Shown here in pieces: positions 28,293 through 38,127 of a stretch of DNA of 64,000 nucleotides. Made by a program: the position numbers and the translations under genes. Each line of letters starts with the position of its first letter. Within the stretch, counting starts at the first letter, position 1. Source of the stretch: Terasakiella sp. SH-1 (GTDB lineage Bacteria; Pseudomonadota; Alphaproteobacteria; Rhodospirillales; Terasakiellaceae); assembly GCF_004564135.1 (NCBI RefSeq), contig NZ_CP038255.1, positions 1,396,501 through 1,460,500 of the forward strand, written 5' to 3'. The notes under the pieces were generated by a model. That model searched no databases. It saw only the letters and a program-made list of their open reading frames with translations, and was not told where the DNA came from.

Positions 28293-29104
28293 TTTTCAAT
28301 TCCTATAAGGAAGAGGCCGAGTTCATTTGCCTTGGCAATGACCTTGTCTTGATCTACAATAATAGACCCTCGTGCCTCAACCGCGATACCACGCAAACCT
28401 GCCTGATGGGCATTGATGATGGTTGCAACACCGATTGTAGGTAAATCAGCACGTTTTTCCTGATTGGGTTTTTTTGCTTTAACTAAAACACCGCCTGGTC
28501 CATCACGTTTTAGCTCTTTACAGCGAGACAGCATTTGATCAGTGCCTTCAATCGCTTCAACAGCCAAAACAAGGTCCTGCTGTACGACACAGCCCTGGCC
28601 GACATCGAGTTCACCAATGGCGTGGGCAATCGCAAAGCCCTTTTCAATATCCTTAAGCGCTTGTTCGTCTGGTTTGTTTTGGCTAAGGAGACCTGCTGGG
28701 GCCAATAAGTCTTTTAGAACCTCATGGGCACCGATCACTTTGAAACCTTCTTCTTCCAAGGCTTGAATAACACGACTGAGCAAACCGTCATCCCCGAAAG
28801 CCGCAGCCCCTGTTTTTGCTAAAAATTTTAACCCCCAGCCGTCTGGGCGCATGGCAGCAAGCGAGGGCCGTTTAATAGGACCCGCCATTAATAAGCTTTG
28901 GACTTGTTGCTCTTTAAGCGTGGCTATTGTTTTACCTGCAGCGCCTAGGCGTACCCATGTATGGGGGTGGCCTTCCACCAGTTCAGGTTCGGTTTGGCCT
29001 TTAAAGGCGATAATATGGAAAGGGCGACCTTCCTTGACGCACTGTTCAACAATGCGTTTGGGAAGATCGCCCTTGCCTGCTAATAACCCAAGTTTATCGG
29101 CCAT
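28289..29104 (-). CDS. lpxI: UDP-2,3-diacylglucosamine pyrophosphatase LpxI
   Basis: Hydrolyses UDP-2,3-diacylglucosamine to lipid X; alphaproteobacteria use LpxI in place of LpxH. The 271-residue protein begins MADKLGLLAGKGDLPKRI, has LLMAGPIKRP, an AIGELDVGQGCVV segment and the conserved basic/acidic stretch QEKRADLPTIG at 215-225 in the catalytic C-terminal domain. The ATG at 29104 lies 2 bases after the lpxA stop; an open upstream extension would overlap lpxA. Order lpxA-lpxI-lpxB is typical of the class. Confidence 0.93.
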   Translation of the reverse strand: MADKLGLLAGKGDLPKRIVEQCVKEGRPFHIIAFKGQTEPELVEGHPHTWVRLGAAGKTIATLKEQQVQSLLMAGPIKRPSLAAMRPDGWGLKFLAKTGAAAFGDDGLLSRVIQALEEEGFKVIGAHEVLKDLLAPAGLLSQNKPDEQALKDIEKGFAIAHAIGELDVGQGCVVQQDLVLAVEAIEGTDQMLSRCKELKRDGPGGVLVKAKKPNQEKRADLPTIGVATIINAHQAGLRGIAVEARGSIIVDQDKVIAKANELGLFLIGIEK

Positions 29105-29106
29105 GG

Positions 29107-29892
29107 TTATTTTGGCGTACAAACGCCCCTTGATGAATCCTGGCGGATAAAGTTGACAATTTCCATGACGGGTTCGACATCTTTAAACATGCCGGAAACA
29201 TCTTCAACGCGCTCGGCCATGGTTCCTTCTTGTGCGAAGAGCAAACGATAGGCTGTACGCATGGAATGAATGACTTCGCGATCAAAGTTACGGCGTTTAA
29301 GCCCAACAATGTTCAAACCAGCTAAACGTGCCCGGTTTCCTGTGACAGAACCATAAGGGATGACATCATTTTCAATACCACTCATGCCGCCAATCATGGC
29401 ATGGCGACCAACACGACAGAACTGGTGAACGGCAGACAGGCCACCGATAATCGCCCAATCTTCGATAATGACATGGCCTGCCAATGTCGCGTTATTGACC
29501 AGAATGACATGATCGCCAACTTGACAATCGTGACCAACATGAGCACCAACCATAATCAAGCAGTTGCTGCCGACTTTGGTCAGCATGCCGCCCCCTTCTG
29601 TACCGGGGTTGATGGTCACATGCTCGCGGATGACATTATTGTCCCCAATTTCAAGACGGGATGGCTCCCCGTTATATTTCAGGTCCTGTGGACAATGGCC
29701 GACAGACGCAAAGGGAAAAATTTTGTTGTTTTTTCCAATTGTTGTTCGACCTTCAACAACCACATGGGAGAGAAGTTCAACATTTTCATCGAGAACCACG
29801 TCAGGACCAACCATACAGAACGGTCCAACTTTTACGTTGTCAGCCAGTTGGGCTTTGGGGTCAACAACCGCACTTGGGTGGATTTCAGCCAT
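29107..29892 (-). CDS. lpxA: UDP-N-acetylglucosamine O-acyltransferase
   Basis: First step of lipid A synthesis, adding a 3-hydroxyacyl chain to UDP-GlcNAc. The 261-residue protein is a left-handed beta-helix of hexapeptide repeats with the catalytic H-x-x-H-D motif (AHVGHDC) and a C-terminal helical domain. At the position that acts as the acyl-length ruler in E. coli (Gly173) this protein also has Gly (GGMSG), predicting a long, C14-type chain; this is inference. Start overlaps the fabZ stop (TAATG). Confidence 0.96.
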   Translation of the reverse strand: MAEIHPSAVVDPKAQLADNVKVGPFCMVGPDVVLDENVELLSHVVVEGRTTIGKNNKIFPFASVGHCPQDLKYNGEPSRLEIGDNNVIREHVTINPGTEGGGMLTKVGSNCLIMVGAHVGHDCQVGDHVILVNNATLAGHVIIEDWAIIGGLSAVHQFCRVGRHAMIGGMSGIENDVIPYGSVTGNRARLAGLNIVGLKRRNFDREVIHSMRTAYRLLFAQEGTMAERVEDVSGMFKDVEPVMEIVNFIRQDSSRGVCTPK

Positions 29893-30347
29893 TATTCATT
29901 CACAATCATTGCTGTAATGACAGCTTCTGCCATCAGGTTTTCGCCGCAGTATGCTTCGCCTTTGAACTTCCAGATGTTGCCACGCTGGCGTTCTTTTTGA
30001 ACCTTGATATTGAGTGTATCACCAGGGCCAACAGGTTTGCGGAAACGGCACCCTTCAATAGACATGAAGTAAACCAGCTTGCCTTCAATCTCCTTGCCTT
30101 CGGTTTGTACGACAAGAACAGCAGCCGTTTGTGCCATTGCTTCGACAATCAGAACACCTGGCATGACAGGTTTTTGTGGGAAGTGGCCGGGGAAAAACGG
30201 TTCATTAATGGTAACGTTTTTAATCCCTGTTGCACTTTCACCTACAACAATATCTTCAACGCGGTCAACCAGCAGAAATGGATAACGATGCGGGATCATT
30301 TCCATAATGCGCATGATATCTACGGATGTCGCTTCATTTTCTGACAT
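29892..30347 (-). CDS. fabZ: 3-hydroxyacyl-ACP dehydratase FabZ
   Basis: Dehydrates 3-hydroxyacyl-ACP in fatty acid elongation and competes with LpxA for the same substrate. The 151-residue hot-dog protein has [11 protein letters not shown], and the catalytic His55 and Glu69 in [23 protein letters not shown]-type context. It sits between lpxD and lpxA as usual. Confidence 0.96.
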   Translation of the reverse strand: MSENEATSVDIMRIMEMIPHRYPFLLVDRVEDIVVGESATGIKNVTINEPFFPGHFPQKPVMPGVLIVEAMAQTAAVLVVQTEGKEIEGKLVYFMSIEGCRFRKPVGPGDTLNIKVQKERQRGNIWKFKGEAYCGENLMAEAVITAMIVNE

Positions 30348-30362
30348 AGATACTTGTCCTCT

Positions 30363-31376
30363 TTATTTTTTACCTTTGGTCAGCTTGTCGATAGCACTGA
30401 CCTGACGTAACCATTTCCATTGTGGAATTGCGGGGAAGCCACCAACAGTCTGGCCTGCTTCAACATCTCTCATCACTCCGGCTTTTGCCGCAATGACAAC
30501 ACTATCCCCAATTTTCAGGTGGCCGGCAATGCCTGCCTGACCACCGATGACAACGAAATTACCTAACTGAGTGCTTCCTGAAATCCCGACATGGGAGACA
30601 ACAACACAGCCTTTGCCAATTTGAACATTATGGCCGATTTGCACCAAGTTATCTATTTGTGTTCCTGCACCAATGACGGTATCTGGTCCTGCACCCCGGT
30701 CAATGGTGGTATTGGCGCCAATATTGACACCGTCCCCAATTAAAACGCGACCCAGCTGTGGGATGCGAACATGACCTTGTGCGCCACTGGCAAAGCCAAA
30801 GCCGTCTTGACCGATTTGACAGCCTGCGTGGATTGTTACACCATTAGAGATCATACAATGGCTGATGGTGACATTGGGATGAATGATACAGTTTTGACCG
30901 ATGCTGACACCATCCATAATGGCTGAATTTGCTTTTAGCCACGTCCCTTCCCCAATTTTGACGTGATCCCCAACAAACACACCTGCATCAATTATAACAC
31001 CATCGGCAATTTCAGCGCTATCAGATACATTGGCGTTGGGGGAAATGGAGGGCGCAGGATTCGTTTCCGGGTAAAAAGCTGAGGATACTTTTGCATAACC
31101 CATATAGGGTTCAGGCGTCACCAATAAGGTCATACCTTCAGGTGCCTTGTCTACAAGGTCTGGATGGACAAGGCAAAGCCCTGCCTGACTGTGTTGGAAA
31201 GACTCAACATACTTACGGTTATCTAAAAATGAAATCGTATCAGATGTCGCATTTTCAAGGCTGGCAACATCGTTGATAATCAGGTCGTCTTTGCCAACAA
31301 GCTTGGCAGAGGCGATTTCGCAAAGCTGCTGGGCTGTGAATGGGCCTTTTTTATTAAAGAAACGCGAGTCTGCCAT
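30363..31376 (-). CDS. lpxD: UDP-3-O-(3-hydroxyacyl)glucosamine N-acyltransferase
   Basis: Adds the second acyl chain in lipid A synthesis. The 337-residue protein has an N-terminal uridine-binding domain, a long run of hexapeptide repeats (for example IGQNCIIHPNVTI and VNIGANTTIDRGA), and the catalytic-region LVQIGHNVQIGKG. It ends with a short C-terminal helix (KLTKGKK). It lies 3 bases after skp and 15 bases before fabZ. Confidence 0.95.
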   Translation of the reverse strand: MADSRFFNKKGPFTAQQLCEIASAKLVGKDDLIINDVASLENATSDTISFLDNRKYVESFQHSQAGLCLVHPDLVDKAPEGMTLLVTPEPYMGYAKVSSAFYPETNPAPSISPNANVSDSAEIADGVIIDAGVFVGDHVKIGEGTWLKANSAIMDGVSIGQNCIIHPNVTISHCMISNGVTIHAGCQIGQDGFGFASGAQGHVRIPQLGRVLIGDGVNIGANTTIDRGAGPDTVIGAGTQIDNLVQIGHNVQIGKGCVVVSHVGISGSTQLGNFVVIGGQAGIAGHLKIGDSVVIAAKAGVMRDVEAGQTVGGFPAIPQWKWLRQVSAIDKLTKGKK

Positions 31377-31379
31377 CGT

Positions 31380-31937
31380 TTATTTCGCTGCAAGAGTAAT
31401 GGTCGGAAGGGCTTTGTTCAATTCAGTAATAACCGTTTGGGTGATATCAAATTTATCGGCAACTACAAGTGTTTGTGAACGGCGCAAAACAAGAGAATAG
31501 CCATTGTTTTTGGCAAGAGTAATCACAACTTTGCTTAAAGCTGTTTTGACTTTATTCAGTGCTTGGTTCTGTGCCTTTTGAAGCGACAGGTTCTTTTCCT
31601 GAACTTTTTTCTGAACAGCATGAACTTTTTGTTCAAATTTGCGGCGCTCTTCGTTGAAGGCTTCCGGGCTTAAGAGTGTTTGCTTTTGGGCGAGTTCCTG
31701 ATTGGCCTTGCGCAAAGCTGTTTCTTCTTTTTGTACATCAGTCCGATAGGTTGTTCTGATTTTTTTGACTTGCTCACGAATGCTTTTAGGAGCAGCAGCT
31801 GTTTGAAGAATTTGTTCCATATCAACAACGGCGACTTTTAAAGGCACCTCTTGTGCTGATGCGATAGAAGTGAAGCAGATAGCAAGAGCAAAAACAGCAA
31901 TACGAAGTAAGCCATTATGTGAGAAAAAACGCATCAT
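31380..31937 (-). CDS. skp: Skp/OmpH-family periplasmic chaperone
   Basis: Binds unfolded outer-membrane proteins in the periplasm on the way to BamA. The 185-residue protein has a cleavable signal peptide (cut predicted after ASA, residue 28), a short beta strand AVVDMEQIL, two long coiled-coil helices rich in Lys/Glu/Gln (about 45-140), and a closing beta strand. Located 6 bases after bamA, the conserved bamA-skp-lpxD order. Confidence 0.92.
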   Translation of the reverse strand: MMRFFSHNGLLRIAVFALAICFTSIASAQEVPLKVAVVDMEQILQTAAAPKSIREQVKKIRTTYRTDVQKEETALRKANQELAQKQTLLSPEAFNEERRKFEQKVHAVQKKVQEKNLSLQKAQNQALNKVKTALSKVVITLAKNNGYSLVLRRSQTLVVADKFDITQTVITELNKALPTITLAAK

Positions 31938-31943
31938 AAATTC

Positions 31944-34223
31944 CTAAAAACGGGTTCCGAAGGTAAAGCGGAAGTTTTCTGTTTTATCGTGATCTTCTTT
32001 TAAGATTGGGAATGCCCAGTCCAGTCCAATCGGTCCCATAGGGGAGACCCAGGAAATTCCAAAACCAGCCGCAGCACGAAGAGAGGATTTATCAATCGTG
32101 TTTGCATCTGATGGGCTAAGTTCTGTTACGGTACCATAGTCAGAGAATGCAAGACCAGAAATTTGATATTCGTTGGGTAGACCAAGCGGGAAGCGAAGTT
32201 CTGTTGAGCCGTTGACAACATATTCACCACCAAGTGCATCTTCTGTTGATTTATCACGAGGGCCGACGCCGCTTGACGCAAAACCACGCAGTGAGCTTCC
32301 ACCCAGGAAATAACGGTTTTGGATTTTTACATCCTCGCTTAAGCCTGTAATATGACCAATACGTCCTTTTGTAGTTAGGACCCACTGATCTTGAAGTGGG
32401 TAGTAATAGGAGGCACTGAGTTGGTTTTTCAAATAAAAGACTGTTCCCCCCAACCCTGCCAGACGGTTATGTAAGGAAACTCGATACCCTTCCGTTGGGA
32501 AGATGCGACTATCACGGTTGTCATAGGTCAGGGTATGGGAAATAGAAGATGTCATTTCTTCGCCTTCTTGAGATTTAATCAAAGAAGAGGCATCCGAAGC
32601 AACATTTTCAATGGTTGTTTCATCAAGGTTATATGACCAAGACTGATACATATGATCAGAGAACGGATAGGATGCTCTTAAAGCAAAACCAACACTGCTT
32701 TGGTCATAGGAACTTGAATCTTGTTTCTCTTGAGTGACCTTATAAAGGTCAAAGCCTGCTGCAAGCTCTCGGTCAAGGAAGTAGGGTTCGGTAAAGCTGA
32801 CATCAAATTTAGTTTTTTCAGAAGCAACATTGGCTGAAAAAGATAAGTTTTGACCACGACCAAGAAGGTTGGATTCAGAAATGCCGAATTCAACCATGGG
32901 GCCGTTGTCTGTAGAATACCCTGCCCCAACGGAGAGAGAACCTGTTGATTTTTCTTCAACCGTTACATCAATAACTTTTTGGTCGGGTGCACTGCCTGGG
33001 CGTTCAGCGATCTCAACATTTTCAAAGAAGTTCAGGTTGTTGATACGTTTTTTAGAGCGACGGAGCTTGGCAGCATTGAGAGCATCGCCTTCAACGACCT
33101 GAAATTCACGACGAACAACTTTATCCAGAGTGCGGAAGTTACCTTTAATGTCAATGCGCTCAACAAAAACACGAGGCCCTTCGGCAATATTGAAAGTCAG
33201 GTCAATTGTGCGATTTTCTGTATCTTTATCAATTTTAGGGGAGACTTTAACAAAGGGGAACCCTTGAAAACCAATTGTGTCGATGAAGTCTTCAACAGAA
33301 TCATCAACTTCATCGGCATTATACCAATCCCCAACTGAGATATCTGAAACACCGTCAAGGGTGGTTTTGTCCAGTCCTTCCAGAGTGCTTTCGATATTGA
33401 GGCTCTTGATTTCGTAGCGTGGTCCTTCATCAATTGTGTAGGTGATGAAGAATTCTTCGCGTGATGGGCTAAGTTCTGCAACGGCAGAGGTAACTTTAAA
33501 ATCAGCAAAACCTCGGGACAGATAGAAGCGACGCAATAACTCCTTATCATAATTCAATCGGTCTGGATCGTAATTGTCATCAGCCGTCAGGAAGTTATAC
33601 CAGCGGGTTTCTTTTGTGCGGATAACATCGAGTAGTTTGCCATCACTATATTCCTGATTCCCAACCACACGAATTTTTTCGATACCTGTTGGCTCACCTT
33701 CATCAATTTCAAAGGCCAGATCAATACGGTTTTGATCCAGCTGAATGACTTTGGGTTCAACTGTTGCTGCAAAACGACCGCTTCGACGATAAAGGGTGAG
33801 AATACGTTCAACATCTTGCTGGACCCGTGTTCTTGTATAAATGACACGGGGGCGCAATGTGGTTTCTGTATCTAGGATCGTGTCATCAAGTTTGCGGTTT
33901 CCTTCAAACGCAATGCGGTTGATGACGGGGTTCTCCACAACATTAATAACAAGGTTGCTGCCTTCACGCTTAAAGGTAACATCCGCAAACAGCCCTGTCG
34001 CAAAGAGTTGTTTCAAAGAACGGTTCATCTGGCGAGAGCTATAGCTGTCACCTTCCTGAAAGGTCAAATAGGTGTGTACAGTTTCCGGTTCAACCCGTTG
34101 GGCACCGACAATTGTAATCTCTTCAATCAAACCGGCACCAAGAGCAGATGTACTCATGAGTGCGCCAACAACACCAAATGTCAGGCCCGCGCCCAGTGAT
34201 GTAATGCGTTTACGATTTTTCAC
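31944..34223 (-). CDS. bamA: Outer membrane assembly factor BamA
   Basis: Core of the BAM complex that inserts beta-barrel proteins into the outer membrane. The 759-residue protein has a signal peptide (~29 residues), five POTRA domains (about 35-420), and a 16-strand barrel ending in the C-terminal aromatic signature FTFGTRF. Barrel motifs such as GGSSLRGF (the V-R-G-F/L-R-G-F loop-6 motif) are present. The start codon is GTG (34223). Confidence 0.96.
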   Translation of the reverse strand: MKNRKRITSLGAGLTFGVVGALMSTSALGAGLIEEITIVGAQRVEPETVHTYLTFQEGDSYSSRQMNRSLKQLFATGLFADVTFKREGSNLVINVVENPVINRIAFEGNRKLDDTILDTETTLRPRVIYTRTRVQQDVERILTLYRRSGRFAATVEPKVIQLDQNRIDLAFEIDEGEPTGIEKIRVVGNQEYSDGKLLDVIRTKETRWYNFLTADDNYDPDRLNYDKELLRRFYLSRGFADFKVTSAVAELSPSREEFFITYTIDEGPRYEIKSLNIESTLEGLDKTTLDGVSDISVGDWYNADEVDDSVEDFIDTIGFQGFPFVKVSPKIDKDTENRTIDLTFNIAEGPRVFVERIDIKGNFRTLDKVVRREFQVVEGDALNAAKLRRSKKRINNLNFFENVEIAERPGSAPDQKVIDVTVEEKSTGSLSVGAGYSTDNGPMVEFGISESNLLGRGQNLSFSANVASEKTKFDVSFTEPYFLDRELAAGFDLYKVTQEKQDSSSYDQSSVGFALRASYPFSDHMYQSWSYNLDETTIENVASDASSLIKSQEGEEMTSSISHTLTYDNRDSRIFPTEGYRVSLHNRLAGLGGTVFYLKNQLSASYYYPLQDQWVLTTKGRIGHITGLSEDVKIQNRYFLGGSSLRGFASSGVGPRDKSTEDALGGEYVVNGSTELRFPLGLPNEYQISGLAFSDYGTVTELSPSDANTIDKSSLRAAAGFGISWVSPMGPIGLDWAFPILKEDHDKTENFRFTFGTRF

Positions 34224-34251
34224 CTTGATCCCCCATTATCGAGTTAGTCGC

Positions 34252-35382
34252 TCAGGTGAAGAGCTGTTTGATAAAATCGAATACTTTCAACTGTACAAGG
34301 TCATTCCATGTAGCAAAGACCATTAAACCCAATACCAGAGTTAAGCCTAAACGGAAACCATATTCTTGTGCCTTTTCGCTCAATGGCTTACCGCGCAGGG
34401 CTTCTGCTGCATAGAATACCAGATGTCCACCATCCAGCATCGGAATTGGGAACAAGTTTATCAGACCAAGGTTAACAGAAAGTACCGCCATCAAATAAAT
34501 TAGATTATCAAAGCCGGATTTGGCCGCATCGCCAGAAACCTGCGCAATGCGCAAGGGGCCACCCAAGTCTTTCATGCTGCCCCCTCCGGTAATGAGGGTC
34601 CCTAAATGAGACATGATTTGAACAGAAAGGTTGTAGGTCCGTTCAACCCCCATCCAAACTGCGATGAGCGGGTTATAGCGGACATATTCGGCTTGTTCCG
34701 GATCAGGACGAACACCAAGCAAGCCGATTGTTTTATCACCGTTTTCCTTGGCTTTCGGCGTGATGTTGACAGCGAGTTCAGAACCGTCACGAAGGACAAC
34801 AGCATTCAAAGCAATATTCGGGCTGTCCATCACAATAGTGCGCAGGTCGTCAAACGTTTCCAGTTTTTGCCCATCAAGGCTGAGTACGAGGTCGCCCTTC
34901 TTTAAGCCCGCTTCATCAGCAGCACTACCAACAACAACTTCACCAATACCTGCGTGGAATTTTTCAGGTACACCAACGGCCATATAGAGTAAGGCAAAGA
35001 GGATGGCAGCCAAAATAAAATTGGCGATTGGTCCGGCTGCAACAATAGCTGCACGTGCGCCTAAGGACTTGTAGTAAAACGAGACTTTCTTTTCTTCTTC
35101 CGTAAAAGGGCGTTCTTCTGATTCTGTCGAACCGCTGCTGGCGGCATCACTGTCGCCAAACATCTTTACATAGCCACCAAAAGGCATCAGGCAGACTTTC
35201 CAGCGGGTTTCAGATTTATCGTTCCAGCCAAACAATTCTGGACCAAAACCGATGGAGAAAACCTCGACCTTTACCCCATTGCGGCGTGCCACCCAATAGT
35301 GACCAAGTTCGTGAAAGAAAACCAGAACACTTAGGGCAAAAATAAAGGCAACAATAGGGTTGGCGAAAAGAAGATCGTACAT
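34252..35382 (-). CDS. rseP: Site-2 intramembrane zinc protease RseP
   Basis: Cleaves anti-sigma factors and signal peptide remnants within the inner membrane. The 376-residue protein has the zinc motif HELGH at 24-28, one PDZ domain in the middle (GEVVGSADEAGLKKGDLVLSL-like region; one PDZ rather than two), and the third ligand motif NLFPIPMLDGGHL near the C-terminus. Follows dxr and precedes bamA, as in most Gram-negatives. Confidence 0.94.
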   Translation of the reverse strand: MYDLLFANPIVAFIFALSVLVFFHELGHYWVARRNGVKVEVFSIGFGPELFGWNDKSETRWKVCLMPFGGYVKMFGDSDAASSGSTESEERPFTEEEKKVSFYYKSLGARAAIVAAGPIANFILAAILFALLYMAVGVPEKFHAGIGEVVVGSAADEAGLKKGDLVLSLDGQKLETFDDLRTIVMDSPNIALNAVVLRDGSELAVNITPKAKENGDKTIGLLGVRPDPEQAEYVRYNPLIAVWMGVERTYNLSVQIMSHLGTLITGGGSMKDLGGPLRIAQVSGDAAKSGFDNLIYLMAVLSVNLGLINLFPIPMLDGGHLVFYAAEALRGKPLSEKAQEYGFRLGLTLVLGLMVFATWNDLVQLKVFDFIKQLFT

Positions 35383-35422
35383 GAAATAAACCGATATATT
35401 TTATAGAATGCGTAAAATAAGC

Positions 35423-36589
35423 CTATTTGCTTCTTTTTTCAATGGCTTGAAGCGCAAGTTCACGGGCTTTTTTATCTGTGTTGAGGACCTGTTCAATCAT
35501 TTTCAGGTCTTTATGGTCAAAATTGTTCAGCACCTCTTCCACACAGGCAGGAATATCCAGAAAACCGATTTGCTCTTTTAAAAAGGCACTGACAGCAACT
35601 TCATTGGCTGCATTGAGAACGCAAGGCGCTGATTGGCCTGCTTGTAAGGCTTCTCGGGCCAAACGAAGGGCGGGAAAACGTTCTAAATCAGGCTGTTCAA
35701 AGTTTAATTGGGCGATTTCAGCGAGATTCAACTTAGGGGACGGGGCTGGCATCCTGTCAGGCCAGGCCAATGAGTAGGCAATCGGTGTTCTCATGTCCGG
35801 GGAGCCGAGTTGAGCAAGTACAGACCCGTCAATATAGGAAACCATGGAATGAATAACCGATTGAGGGTGGACTAAAACCTCAATATTCTCTTCTGCAACC
35901 GGGAAAAGATGAAACGCTTCGATCAATTCCAGCCCTTTATTCATCATGCTGGCAGAATCAACTGAAATTTTGGCCCCCATGGACCAGTTTGGATGGGCAA
36001 CAGCCTGTGCAGGTGTAACAGATTGCATTTGTGCTTTGCTAAAGGTGCGAAACGGTCCGCCAGATGCTGTGAGGATGATTTTTTCAATGCCTTCTGGGCG
36101 TTTAAAGTCAAGAACCTGAAAGATGGCATTATGTTCTGAATCAACAGGCAGAAGGGTTGCCCTGTATTCTTGCACCGCTTGCATCATTAAATCACCGGCA
36201 CAGACAAGGCTTTCTTTGTTTGCCAGACCAATGATGGCCCCGCGTTTGATCGCTTCAAATGTGGGGGCAAGACCAGCCGCACCGACAATGGAAGCCATGA
36301 CCCAGTCGGCATCGCGTTTGGCTGCTTCAATCACAGCCTCTTCCCCTGCCCCGATTTCTATGTCAAATCCATCTAGTTCCTCTTTTAAGGCTGTGTAATT
36401 TACACTGTCTGCGACGCAGACGAACTCAGCCTGTAACTCTTTTGCCTGTTTTGCCAGAAGCTTGACGTTCGAGTTACCTGTTAGAGAAATAACATTAAAC
36501 TGGTCAGGGTTGCGTTTGATTAAATCAACTGTATTGGTACCGATTGACCCGGTCGAACCAAGAATACTGATGGATTTCTTTAGAACCAT
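35423..36589 (-). CDS. dxr: 1-deoxy-D-xylulose 5-phosphate reductoisomerase
   Basis: Second step of the MEP isoprenoid pathway, forming 2-C-methylerythritol 4-phosphate with NADPH. The 388-residue protein has the NADPH motif ILGSTGSIGTNT, ANKESLVCAG, the metal-binding PVDSEHNAIFQ, and the substrate loop HPNWSMGAKISVDSASMMNKG. Overlaps cdsA by 10 bases. Confidence 0.96.
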   Translation of the reverse strand: MVLKKSISILGSTGSIGTNTVDLIKRNPDQFNVISLTGNSNVKLLAKQAKELQAEFVCVADSVNYTALKEELDGFDIEIGAGEEAVIEAAKRDADWVMASIVGAAGLAPTFEAIKRGAIIGLANKESLVCAGDLMMQAVQEYRATLLPVDSEHNAIFQVLDFKRPEGIEKIILTASGGPFRTFSKAQMQSVTPAQAVAHPNWSMGAKISVDSASMMNKGLELIEAFHLFPVAEENIEVLVHPQSVIHSMVSYIDGSVLAQLGSPDMRTPIAYSLAWPDRMPAPSPKLNLAEIAQLNFEQPDLERFPALRLAREALQAGQSAPCVLNAANEVAVSAFLKEQIGFLDIPACVEEVLNNFDHKDLKMIEQVLNTDKKARELALQAIEKRSK

Positions 36590-37395
36590 GACAAAATTTG
36601 TCCATTGGTTGCGAGAATAAGACCTGCAAATGCAGCGCCGGCGCTAATCATACCATCCATACGATCAAGCACACCGCCATGACCGGGGATGATATTGCTG
36701 GAATCTTTAACATCAAAATGGCGTTTGACATGGGATTCAAATAGATCTCCAACTTGGGCGATAAAGGCAAGGGCTGCGCTGATCAAGGCAACGATAACTG
36801 GGGCTTGCCAATCAAAGAGATTTGCTAAAATAAGGCCAACCAAACTGGCACAGAGCATCCCCCCAAGCAGCCCTGCCCATGTTTTCTTCGGGCTAATACG
36901 CGGTGCTAGTTTCGGTCCGCCGATTGTAAGGCCAAAGCCATAGCCTCCTGTATCGGTTGCCACAACAGTTAAGGCCAGCCAATAGACCAACTGGACACCA
37001 ATTCCATCTGTGTTTCTCAAAAAAATAAAAGAGGCCAGCGGAAGGGCTAAATAAATGGCCCCAATGGCGAAATATAATTTGCCGCCTTTGGAAAAGCTTA
37101 AAGCAAAAAGAAGGGTGCAGATGACCGGGGCAATCAGGATTGCTTCGACTAGTCCCAGTCCCAAAAGGGGTAACATGGGAATGGCTGCACTGAACAGGGC
37201 AAGCAGAATACCAGGAAGTTTAAATTCGTCTTCAAGGCAAAGCTTTGACCACTCCCAAGCCATAAGGGCACCGAGAAGCGAAATGAAAATATTGAAAAAT
37301 GGTGCGCCAAATTCAATGGCTACCAAAGCTGGCCCTGCAATAACGATTGCTGAAACCACACGGGCACCAAAGTTGCTGGGAAGCTTGTTAACCAC
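36580..37395 (-). CDS. cdsA: Phosphatidate cytidylyltransferase
   Basis: Makes CDP-diacylglycerol, the branch point of phospholipid synthesis, in the inner membrane. The 271-residue protein has about eight membrane helices and the signature S-x-V-K-R-x5-KDSSNIIPGHGGVLDRMD. The GTG start at 37395 overlaps the uppS end by 8 bases. Confidence 0.95.
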   Translation of the reverse strand: MVNKLPSNFGARVVSAIVIAGPALVAIEFGAPFFNIFISLLGALMAWEWSKLCLEDEFKLPGILLALFSAAIPMLPLLGLGLVEAILIAPVICTLLFALSFSKGGKLYFAIGAIYLALPLASFIFLRNTDGIGVQLVYWLALTVVATDTGGYGFGLTIGGPKLAPRISPKKTWAGLLGGMLCASLVGLILANLFDWQAPVIVALISAALAFIAQVGDLFESHVKRHFDVKDSSNIIPGHGGVLDRMDGMISAGAAFAGLILATNGQILSWF

Positions 37396-38122
37396 TGATC
37401 ATTCCATATCGTCTGTCACGACTGGAAAGTTCCTTTAAGGCGCTTTCCAAGTGTGTTTTATCAAAGTCAGGCCAAAGAACATCCAAAAAGACAAACTCGG
37501 CATAGGCAATCTGCCAGAGTAGGAAGTTACTGATACGTTGCTCACCACTCGTACGGATTAATAAATCCGGGTCGGGCAAATCTGCTGTAAAAAGGGAGCT
37601 GGAAACGGTTTCTTCTGAAATCTCATCAATGCCCAAGTTGCCTTCAGATACTTTTTGAGAGATCCGTTTGACGGCTTGGGTAATTTCATCGCGCCCACCG
37701 TAACTCAGGGCAATTGTGAGGCATAATGTCGTATTGTCTGCAGTCAGGGTTTCTGCTTGTTCAATGGCTTTGATAATATCATCTGATAGTTTTGAACGAT
37801 CCCCAATAAAACGAATGCGGACATTTTCCTCATTTAGGCGTTTGACTTCATGTGCAAGATAATGACGCAGCAATCCCATTAGAGTGCTGACTTCGTCTTC
37901 TGGTCTTTTCCAGTTTTCCGAAGAGAAACCAAATAGAGTCAGATGTGTTACGCCAAGTTCAACAGAGGCTTTAATAGCACGGCGCACGGCATCGGCGCCT
38001 TTTTTATGGCCTGCTGTGCGCGGCAAAAAGCGTTTTTTGGCCCATCTGCCGTTGCCATCCATAATGATGGCAACATGCAGGGGGGAAGTCTCTGATGAAG
38101 TTTGCAAGGAAGATTGGCTCAT
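37388..38122 (-). CDS. uppS: Undecaprenyl diphosphate synthase
   Basis: Extends farnesyl diphosphate to the C55 carrier used for peptidoglycan and LPS O-antigen. The 244-residue cis-prenyltransferase has IIMDGNGRWAKKR (Asp22), FGFSSENWKRP, and RTSGEQRISNFLLWQ with the downstream Glu/Asp cluster. Five bases after frr. Confidence 0.96.
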   Translation of the reverse strand: MSQSSLQTSSETSPLHVAIIMDGNGRWAKKRFLPRTAGHKKGADAVRRAIKASVELGVTHLTLFGFSSENWKRPEDEVSTLMGLLRHYLAHEVKRLNEENVRIRFIGDRSKLSDDIIKAIEQAETLTADNTTLCLTIALSYGGRDEITQAVKRISQKVSEGNLGIDEISEETVSSSLFTADLPDPDLLIRTSGEQRISNFLLWQIAYAEFVFLDVLWPDFDKTHLESALKELSSRDRRYGMISG

Positions 38123-38127
38123 AAGAG

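Noticed and set aside
29401-30344. 199- and 227-residue plus-strand frames opposite lpxA and fabZ
   Set aside because: Both genes beneath are certain; the frames have Asn/His/Phe-rich composition typical of antisense shadows.
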